Assembly: GCA_947461335.1 (NCBI GenBank)
Contig: CANHLB010000064.1
Coordinates: 1 to 8,386 of the forward strand
Length of the DNA: 8,386 bases
Origin: Burkholderiaceae bacterium
Lineage (GTDB): Bacteria > Pseudomonadota > Gammaproteobacteria > Burkholderiales > Burkholderiaceae
Direction of reading: 5' to 3'
The notes beneath the pieces are model-generated. The model did not search any database, was not told where the DNA came from, and worked only from the letters and a program-made list of their open reading frames with translations. Made by a program: the position numbers and the translations under genes. Shown here piece by piece: positions 1 through 4,268 of this stretch (position 1 is its first letter; every line of letters begins with the position of its first letter).

Positions 1-261
1 ATCTTTTACTTCACCCGTTAACAATACTTTTTGATTAAATGAAGTGACGTTGATATGGGCGTTATCGCCAAATTTTTTGCTAAGCGCGCCATTAGCCTCA
101 AGCTCAATTCCCTTATCAATTGCTTGTACGCCCGGAGTACGCCGATCTGCCAGAACAGTCGCAGTTGCAGCTACACCACCAACCGCGACGACCGCACAGG
201 ATGAAAGCTGAAGCACTGCAAGCGCCGCAATAAATATCTTACCGAGAGAGTGAATATGCAT
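1..261 (-). CDS. dolP: BON-domain outer-membrane lipoprotein, DolP/YraP-like (3' end outside window)
   Basis: The first 87 codons of a lipoprotein run from ATG at 261 off the left edge. Residues 1-21 form a signal peptide with a hydrophobic core (IFIAALAVLQL) and a lipobox LSSC, so Cys22 should be the lipidated first residue. Ala at +2 is compatible with outer-membrane sorting. After a Gly/Ala/Val-rich stretch and an ADRRTPGVQ segment, a BON domain begins; ALSKKFGDNAHINVTSF and KVLLTGEV closely resemble the first BON domain of E. coli DolP (YraP). DolP is a two-BON-domain periplasmic-facing lipoprotein that binds anionic phospholipids and supports envelope integrity; the second BON domain would lie outside the window. 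It starts 33 bp after the stop of the SIS gene on the same strand, as diaA-dolP do in E. coli, so co-transcription is likely. A short CAGG lies just upstream of the ATG. Family assignment is strong; exact function is by homology. Confidence 0.86.
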   Translation of the reverse strand, partial: MHIHSLGKIFIAALAVLQLSSCAVVAVGGVAATATVLADRRTPGVQAIDKGIELEANGALSKKFGDNAHINVTSFNQKVLLTGEVKD

Positions 262-294
262 TTGCCTGTTTTCTAAAAAAGATTGTGAGAATGT

Positions 295-897
295 TTAGTC
301 GTATAAAACGTGATCAACGCCATCGCATAAACCGTGCAACAAAACTAAATGGGTTTCTTGAATACGCGCAGTACGAGCCGAAGGAACACAAAGATGAATA
401 TCGTCTTTATCTAAGAGACCTGCGATCTTGCCGCCGCCGTTGCCAGTGAAAGCAATGATTTTGATGCCCATCTTCTTTGCAGCCTCTATTGCTTTAATTA
501 CATTCTTAGAATTTCCTGATGTGGAAATTCCTAAAAGGATATCGCCTTTTTTTCCAAGTCCACGAACTTGCTTGCTAAAAATATCGTCATAGCCATAGTC
601 ATTCCCAACAGCGGTCAAAATTGAAGAGTCTGTAGTTAAAGCAATTGCAGCCAACTCTTCGCGCTCCCGCTCAAAGCGACCAATTAACTCAGCAGCAAAA
701 TGTTGGGCATCAGCAGCTGACCCTCCATTTCCACAAGCCATTACCTTGCCACCAGAGCGCAAGCACGCAACCATTGCAAGAACACCGTGGGCAACGGCCT
801 CAGGAAGGATTTTTTCAGCCTCTTGCTTAACTGCGATGCTGTCTAAAAAATGTTGGGATGCGCGCTTGCGCAAACGTTCAATAGTCTCTTTATCCAT
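295..897 (-). CDS. diaA: SIS-domain protein, DiaA / phosphoheptose isomerase (GmhA) family
   Basis: A 200-residue single-SIS-domain protein, the usual length for DiaA (196) and GmhA (192). The SIS signature is clear: CGNGGSAADAQHF at about 55-67, a sugar-phosphate loop GISTSGNS at 123-130, and RIQETH at 178-183. E. coli DiaA is a tetramer that binds DnaA and promotes initiation; GmhA isomerises sedoheptulose-7-phosphate for LPS heptose. Beside rsmI and a dolP-like gene, synteny favours DiaA, as do the RIQE-H-LCD C-terminal region and a terminal Leu-Tyr where, as I recall, E. coli DiaA has the DnaA-contacting Leu-Phe. However, His66, Glu70, Gln180 and His188 sit at the spacing of the GmhA zinc ligands, so enzymatic activity is possible. 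I chose ATG at 897, which gives a normal-length N-terminus; an in-frame TTG at 915 would add six residues. Neither has a good Shine-Dalgarno. Confidence 0.88.
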   Translation of the reverse strand: MDKETIERLRKRASQHFLDSIAVKQEAEKILPEAVAHGVLAMVACLRSGGKVMACGNGGSAADAQHFAAELIGRFEREREELAAIALTTDSSILTAVGNDYGYDDIFSKQVRGLGKKGDILLGISTSGNSKNVIKAIEAAKKMGIKIIAFTGNGGGKIAGLLDKDDIHLCVPSARTARIQETHLVLLHGLCDGVDHVLYD

Positions 898-983
898 AAC
901 AATATTATGCGCCAAAGTGGGGGTAACTTCTAAAGCAACGTATCCTCTTACTTATTTACTAATCTTAAGCAAAAGATGCCCTT

Positions 984-1889
984 ATGGAAGTAAGTTCATT
1001 CGATTTTCTAAAGCAACAGGATTTGCCCGCAGGGGCCCTGTATATGGTTGCCACACCCATAGGTAACCTGGGTGACATTACTTTGCGTGCCTTGCATGTA
1101 CTAAATACAGTAGACGGGATTGCTTGCGAAGATACGCGGCATAGCGCAGCACTATTGCAGCAGTTTGGAATTCATAAAAAATGTCTAGCGCTACACGAAC
1201 ACAACGAGATAGAGGGCGCTCAAACTGTTATTCAACATTTAGCGAATCAGGGACGTTGGGCATATATATCGGATGCGGGCACTCCTGGTGTCTCAGATCC
1301 TGGCGCTAGATTGGTAAATGAAGTACAGAAGGCTGGCTTTCGAGTCATCCCCATTCCCGGCCCTAGCTCTGTGTCTTGTGCCATCTCTGCTTCAGGTTCA
1401 GTGATGTTGAACTCTGAAGGGCACTTTCAGTTTTTAGGTTTTTGGCCAAACAAAACTAAAGAACGCGATGCGTTACTTCATGATATTTACAGCAGCAAAA
1501 AAACCAGCATCTTTTTTGAATCGCCCCATCACATTCGCGAAACAATGATTTTGCTTGCAACCGCTTTAGAGCCGGGGCGGCAAGTGCTTATTTGCAGAGA
1601 GCTCACGAAAAAATTTGAACAGCTTATTTCCATTAAGGCCAATGAAATTACCTCCTGGCTAGAAACTGCAGAAAGCTTAAAGGGTGAATTCATCATTCTG
1701 GTTGCGGGGCGCCAAGCCAGCGCTGAAGAGGCTCCGGAGCATGCCTCATTATTGCTTTGGGCAAATGCATTGAGCCCTTATTTAGGCAGTAAAGAGATTG
1801 CTGCAGTTTTATCCCAAGCGCTAGGCCTTACAAAGAAAGAGGCTTATCAAATTGCTCTAGATGCAAAAGATGAAAATACTGACAAATAA
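984..1889 (+). CDS. rsmI: 16S rRNA (cytidine1402-2'-O)-methyltransferase RsmI
   Basis: A 301-residue protein of the tetrapyrrole-methylase fold, slightly longer than E. coli RsmI (286). RsmI uses S-adenosylmethionine to 2'-O-methylate C1402 in the decoding centre of 16S rRNA in the cytoplasm. Diagnostic motifs are ATPIGNLGDITLRAL at about 23-37, CEDTRHS at 48-54, the glycine-rich SDAGTPGVSDPG at 96-107 and PIPGPSS at 123-129, followed by the FLGFWPNKTKERD segment and a basic C-terminus (GLTKKEAYQIAL). The ATG at 984 gives a 20-residue leader before LYMVATPIGN, close to the E. coli protein; an internal ATG at 1044 would remove it and is less likely. Only a weak AAAAGA precedes the start. It is divergent from the SIS/BON pair, with 86 bp between their starts, and ends just ahead of a strong inverted repeat. 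Confidence 0.96.
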   Translation: MEVSSFDFLKQQDLPAGALYMVATPIGNLGDITLRALHVLNTVDGIACEDTRHSAALLQQFGIHKKCLALHEHNEIEGAQTVIQHLANQGRWAYISDAGTPGVSDPGARLVNEVQKAGFRVIPIPGPSSVSCAISASGSVMLNSEGHFQFLGFWPNKTKERDALLHDIYSSKKTSIFFESPHHIRETMILLATALEPGRQVLICRELTKKFEQLISIKANEITSWLETAESLKGEFIILVAGRQASAEEAPEHASLLLWANALSPYLGSKEIAAVLSQALGLTKKEAYQIALDAKDENTDK

Positions 1890-1912
1890 AAAGCTGGCAT
1901 AAAGCCAGCTTT
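1886..1912 (-). terminator. Intrinsic terminator for the minus-strand anchor gene, overlapping the rsmI stop
   Basis: Arms AAAGCTGGC (1890-1898) and GCCAGCTTT (1904-1912) form a perfect 9-bp stem around a 5-nt loop. Read on the minus strand, the stem is followed at once by a T-rich tract (TTTTTATTTG), a canonical intrinsic terminator 18 bp past the stop of the small membrane-protein gene. Read on the plus strand, the right arm ends in TTT and is followed by GGGGG, so it would be a weaker terminator for rsmI. It sits in the 40-bp gap between converging genes and probably serves both. Confidence 0.75.
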
Positions 1913-1929
1913 GGGGGATGTACTAAATA

Positions 1930-2151
1930 CTATTTAGCTGCTGCAGAAGCCGGAGCACTGGCATCCTGAAAATTTAACTGCGCGACTGGCTTAATAAGCT
2001 GGTCTGCGACAGCAGCGGGATCGCTACTTTTGCCGCTATTTACAAACACCATGAGCAGCAAAATAATGCTTAGCGGTACAAAAAAACTGGCAAACACCAT
2101 GATGATGAGTTGCTTTGGGGATTTAATTAGATTTCCGTGCTCGTTGCTCAT
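1930..2151 (-). CDS. Small membrane protein resembling the anchor of a cytochrome c5-type protein, without haem domain
   Basis: A 73-residue protein with a short polar N-terminus (about 1-13), one strongly hydrophobic helix at about 14-38 (QLIIMVFASFFVPLSIILLL), then a 35-residue tail ending in an Ala-rich run (ASAPASAAAK). As I recall them, membrane-anchored cytochrome c5-like proteins of Burkholderiales share this layout: an acidic/His N-terminus, an IKTPKQL-like entry to the helix, and an IKPVAQLNFxDASAP-like linker just before the CxxCH haem domain. Here no CxxCH and no cysteine is present; the reading frame goes straight from the linker to an Ala-rich tail and stops. It is either an internally deleted cytochrome or a stand-alone small membrane protein. 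The ATG at 2151 has no clear Shine-Dalgarno. A perfect TATAAT lies upstream and an intrinsic terminator downstream, so it looks like an expressed monocistronic gene. The homology call is from memory. Confidence 0.6.
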   Translation of the reverse strand: MSNEHGNLIKSPKQLIIMVFASFFVPLSIILLLMVFVNSGKSSDPAAVADQLIKPVAQLNFQDASAPASAAAK

Positions 2152-2189
2152 AGGAACTTATTTAATGGGTTTAAGGATGGTTTGCCGTG

Positions 2190-2218
2190 ATTATAACTAG
2201 AGAGTAGGGCTATAGACA
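2190..2218 (-). promoter_or_regulatory. Candidate sigma-70 promoter for the small membrane-protein gene
   Basis: On the minus strand a perfect TATAAT (-10) occupies 2195-2190, about 38 bp before the ATG at 2151. The hexamer 17 bp upstream, TGTCTA at 2218-2213, is a poor -35. Only the -10 is convincing, so the call is tentative. Confidence 0.4.
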
Positions 2219-2220
2219 CT

Positions 2221-2226
2221 TACAAT
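2221..2226 (+). promoter_or_regulatory. Candidate -10 element for tRNA-Arg
   Basis: TACAAT (5 of 6 matches to TATAAT) lies 21 bp before the first base of the mature tRNA, giving a short leader. The following AAGGGGC is GC-rich, as in stringently controlled stable-RNA promoters. No good -35 hexamer is seen at 16-18 bp spacing. Confidence 0.33.
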
Positions 2227-2247
2227 AAGGGGCAAGTCGTTTTCATG

Positions 2248-2323
2248 GCGCCCGTAGCTCAGTGGATAGAGTATTGGCCTCCGAAGCCAAGGGTCGCAGG
2301 TTCGATTCCTGCCGGGCGCGCCA
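2248..2323 (+). tRNA. tRNA-Arg (anticodon CCG)
   Basis: A complete 76-nt cloverleaf with an encoded CCA tail. The acceptor stem is GCGCCCG (2248-2254) with CGGGCGC (2313-2319), followed by discriminator G and CCA. The D arm is GCTC-loop-GAGT with one G-U pair. The anticodon stem TTGGC/GCCAA encloses loop CTCCGAA, giving anticodon CCG for arginine codon CGG. The T arm is GCAGG-TTCGATT-CCTGC. All stems pair. The desaturase gene follows within 100 bp on the same strand and no clear terminator separates them. Confidence 0.97.
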
Positions 2324-2333
2324 AAACAGAAGG

Positions 2334-2385
2334 GGGTTTTGACCTACATCATGCGTAAAGTCACAAAACCCACTATCATTTGGGT
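2334..2385 (+). other. Two overlapping inverted repeats in the desaturase leader
   Basis: GGGTTTTG (2334-2341) pairs with CAAAACCC (2364-2371) across a 22-nt loop, extendable past a 2-nt bulge by AC/GT. ACCCA (2368-2372) can instead pair with TGGGT (2381-2385) across 8 nt. The two pairings share bases and exclude each other. No T-run follows, so neither is a standard terminator. It may be an operator, a leader RNA switch or chance. Confidence 0.3.
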
Positions 2386-2405
2386 CTAACTTATTGATTC
2401 TTATC

Positions 2406-3548
2406 GTGTCTACACATCTAAATTCAGCCCTTTCAGAGCCGTCACTGAACAACCCCCTGCCACCAGAGGCGCCTTTACCGCACCGCAAAATTATTCGGAG
2501 CTGGCTAATACCTATGGCAAAAGGTGAGACAGGGCGCGCCATCATGCTCCTGTTTATTGATGCTGCTTTATGGCTTGGCTGTATTGCTGGAACAATTTTT
2601 GTTGAAAGTGTCATCCTAAAAATCATTTTTGCTTTGCTTGCTGGTTTTGTAACCGGTCGTATCTTTATTCTTGGTCATGATGCATGTCACCAGAGCTTTA
2701 CGCCTAATCGTGATCTGAACAAAGTTTTAGGACGCATCGCATTTTTGCCCTCACTCACACCATATAGCTTGTGGGATGTTGGACATAACGTTGTGCACCA
2801 TGGTCAAACCAATTTAAAAGGTTTTGACTTTGTTTGGGCACCTCTTTCAAAATCAGAATACGACGCGCTAACCCCATGGCGTAAGGCTCTAGAGCGCCTT
2901 TATCGCAGCGGCTGGGGTCCTGTTTTCTACTATCTCATTGAGATCTGGTGGAGACGCGAGTACTTCCCAAATGCCAAGAACAAACCCGGTGATCGTCCAA
3001 TCTTCTTAAAAGACAACTTACTTGTTACTGGATTTGCAATTGTTTGGATCGCCTGTCTTATTGCTGGCGCAATTTCTACTGGCCAATCAATTTGGGTTGG
3101 CCTCATTACTGGTTTTGCTATCCCATTCTTGTTTTGGAACGGAATGATTGGGTTCGTAGTCTATGTTCACCATACTCACCCATCAGTGTCTTGGTATGAC
3201 AAAAAGTCTGAATGGCTCCGCGCCCAGCCTTTCGTTTCAACAACGGTTCACCTTACTTTTAATTGGATTTGGGGCTCTTTAATGCACCATATCATGGAGC
3301 ACACTGCGCACCATGTGGATATGAGCGTCCCGCTTTACCGCCTCCAAGAGGCTCAAAATACCCTGGAAACCATCCTCCCAGAGCGTATTTTTGTCCAAAA
3401 GTTCTCTTGGGACTGGTATTTTGATACGGCCCGCAAGTGCAAGCTTTATGACTTTGAAAATAAGGCTTGGCTGGACTTTGAGGGCAATAAAACGGCCGAT
3501 TCCGTCCGAGTTGTCCTGAGCCCAGCCCTAGCGGGACAAAACGGGTAA
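2406..3548 (+). CDS. Membrane fatty acid desaturase (acyl-lipid, three-His-box family)
   Basis: A 380-residue integral-membrane di-iron desaturase from GTG at 2406. Such enzymes use O2 and reduced ferredoxin or cytochrome b5-type donors to insert a cis double bond into fatty acyl chains, adjusting membrane fluidity. The three histidine boxes that bind iron are all present: HDACH at about 91-95, HNVVHH at about 127-132 and HTAHH at about 299-303. A VHHTHP segment near 254-259 is typical of DesA/delta-12-like members. Hydrophobic stretches at about 47-90 and 205-252 supply the membrane hairpins. No ATG occurs until codon 37 (M of IPMAKGETGR), which is probably internal because the preceding HRKIIRSWL looks like family sequence; GTG 2406 or TTG 2394 (four residues longer) are the realistic starts, and neither has a clear Shine-Dalgarno. 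Substrate and regiospecificity cannot be read from the sequence. Confidence 0.9.
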   Translation: MSTHLNSALSEPSLNNPLPPEAPLPHRKIIRSWLIPMAKGETGRAIMLLFIDAALWLGCIAGTIFVESVILKIIFALLAGFVTGRIFILGHDACHQSFTPNRDLNKVLGRIAFLPSLTPYSLWDVGHNVVHHGQTNLKGFDFVWAPLSKSEYDALTPWRKALERLYRSGWGPVFYYLIEIWWRREYFPNAKNKPGDRPIFLKDNLLVTGFAIVWIACLIAGAISTGQSIWVGLITGFAIPFLFWNGMIGFVVYVHHTHPSVSWYDKKSEWLRAQPFVSTTVHLTFNWIWGSLMHHIMEHTAHHVDMSVPLYRLQEAQNTLETILPERIFVQKFSWDWYFDTARKCKLYDFENKAWLDFEGNKTADSVRVVLSPALAGQNG

Positions 3549-3591
3549 AATAGATCCTCTGTATAAAGATTGGACTTACCCCGGATTGCCC

Positions 3592-3777
3592 ATGACTACT
3601 TCGACTCCAGCCGCTACCCAAGATACATCCCAGAGCCTAAAGTTTTGCTCTTCTTGCAGTCGCGAGAAGCGACTTGAAGGCGGCACTTGGATTCCAACAA
3701 GCAACCGTAAACAACGCTGGATTTGCGCTAGCTGCTTGTACAACCGTACGCACCGTACTGGCTCAGCAAAAACTTAA
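3592..3777 (+). CDS. Small CxxC...CxxC (zinc-ribbon-like) protein of unknown function
   Basis: A 61-residue protein from ATG at 3592. It has a Thr/Ser/Ala-rich N-terminus and then two CxxC pairs, CSSC (Cys19, Cys22) and CASC (Cys45, Cys48), separated by a basic 22-residue loop (REKRLEGG...RKQRW), and a basic tail (YNRTHRTGSAK). Four cysteines at this spacing suggest a structural zinc site, and the basic character would allow nucleic-acid contact; both points are inference. I do not recognise the family. It lies 43 bp after the desaturase stop and 69 bp before gcvH on the same strand. TATAAA at 3562-3567 is a possible -10 without a matching -35. The ATG is preferred over an in-frame TTG at 3586. 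Confidence 0.7.
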   Translation: MTTSTPAATQDTSQSLKFCSSCSREKRLEGGTWIPTSNRKQRWICASCLYNRTHRTGSAKT

Positions 3778-3782
3778 AGAGC

Positions 3783-3804
3783 AGTAATGGCGCATGCCAT
3801 TACT
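3783..3804 (+). other. Perfect 9-bp hairpin upstream of gcvH
   Basis: AGTAATGGC (3783-3791), loop GCAT, GCCATTACT (3796-3804). It sits 5 nt after the stop of the CxxC protein and 42 nt before the GcvH start. There is no T-run on either side close enough for a classical terminator. It may stabilise an mRNA end, attenuate read-through or be a protein-binding palindrome. Confidence 0.55.
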
Positions 3805-3846
3805 CGCAGGGGATTTGATTTACTCCCACCCAATGAAATATTTTCA

Positions 3847-4239
3847 ATGAATACCCAAGACAGATTCAAATTTGCGCAAACTCATGAGTGGGCCGATCTT
3901 GAAGACGATGGCTTAGTGTGGGTTGGTATTAGTAACCACGCTCAAGAGGCCTTGGGTGACGTGATGTTTTTTCAGGCCCCTAAGCTTGGGCAGCAAGTAA
4001 AACAAGGTGAAGCTATTGCAGCAATTGAGTCTGTAAAGGCTGCAAGCGATATTCATGCGCCAGTAAGCGGAGAGATTGTTTCATTAAATGAAGCTCTAGA
4101 TGCCACACCAGAAATGGTCAATGAAAAACCTTATGGGGTTTGGTTGTTCAAAATTAAACCAAGCTCAGAAAACAATCTGGTGTCTGAGCTTGATCAACTG
4201 ATGAGCTTAGAAAAATATAGCACTACAGCAGGCAGCTAA
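3847..4239 (+). CDS. gcvH: Glycine cleavage system H protein (lipoyl carrier)
   Basis: A 130-residue protein matching GcvH in length and sequence. H protein carries a lipoyl arm that shuttles the aminomethyl group between the P and T proteins during glycine decarboxylation, and in many bacteria is also an entry point for lipoate attachment. The lipoylation site is ESVKAAS, with Lys64 the modified lysine, preceded by the HEWA and GDVMFFQAPKLGQ segments and followed by the APVSGEIVSLNEAL and EKPYGVWLFKIKPS blocks. I chose ATG at 3847 because H proteins begin just before the K/RFxxxHEW block. An in-frame ATG at 3787 has a better Shine-Dalgarno (AAAGAG) but would add 20 atypical residues and lies inside a perfect hairpin. 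No gcvT or gcvP is adjacent; the gene converges on priA with 8 bp between stop codons. Confidence 0.95.
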   Translation: MNTQDRFKFAQTHEWADLEDDGLVWVGISNHAQEALGDVMFFQAPKLGQQVKQGEAIAAIESVKAASDIHAPVSGEIVSLNEALDATPEMVNEKPYGVWLFKIKPSSENNLVSELDQLMSLEKYSTTAGS

Positions 4240-4241
4240 GC

Positions 4242-4268
4242 AGAAAATTAAATCGCGATTGGATCGCG
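4242..4268 (-). terminator. Possible intrinsic terminator overlapping the end of priA
   Basis: On the minus strand CGCGAT-CCA-ATCGCG (4268-4254) forms a 6-bp stem that includes the last codons of priA. It is followed by ATTTAATTTT containing the stop codon. The stem is short and the T-tract interrupted, so this is a weak candidate. Confidence 0.35.

Noticed and set aside
645..1066. Plus-strand frames over the SIS gene and the rsmI start (645-830, 746-1066)
   Set aside because: They overlap two well-supported genes in other frames and resemble no protein.
2243..2626. Minus-strand open frame antisense to tRNA-Arg and the desaturase 5' end
   Set aside because: Its C-terminus (RPLASEANTLSTELRAP) is the well-known false translation of the complement of a tRNA gene; the real features are the tRNA and the desaturase.
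3546..3591. Promoter for the CxxC protein (TAAAAT at 3546, TATAAA at 3562)
   Set aside because: Neither -10-like hexamer has a credible -35 at 16-18 bp, so I did not list it as a feature.
3292..3621. Minus-strand frame opposite the desaturase 3' end
   Set aside because: Antisense to a clear three-His-box desaturase; it is Gly/Ser/Pro-rich with no recognisable domain.
3787..3846. Longer GcvH start at 3787
   Set aside because: It adds 20 residues not seen in H proteins and lies in a hairpin; the decent Shine-Dalgarno keeps it as an open alternative rather than the main call.
3778..3846. Glycine riboswitch upstream of gcvH
   Set aside because: The 69-nt leader is too short for the tandem aptamers and I see only a simple hairpin.
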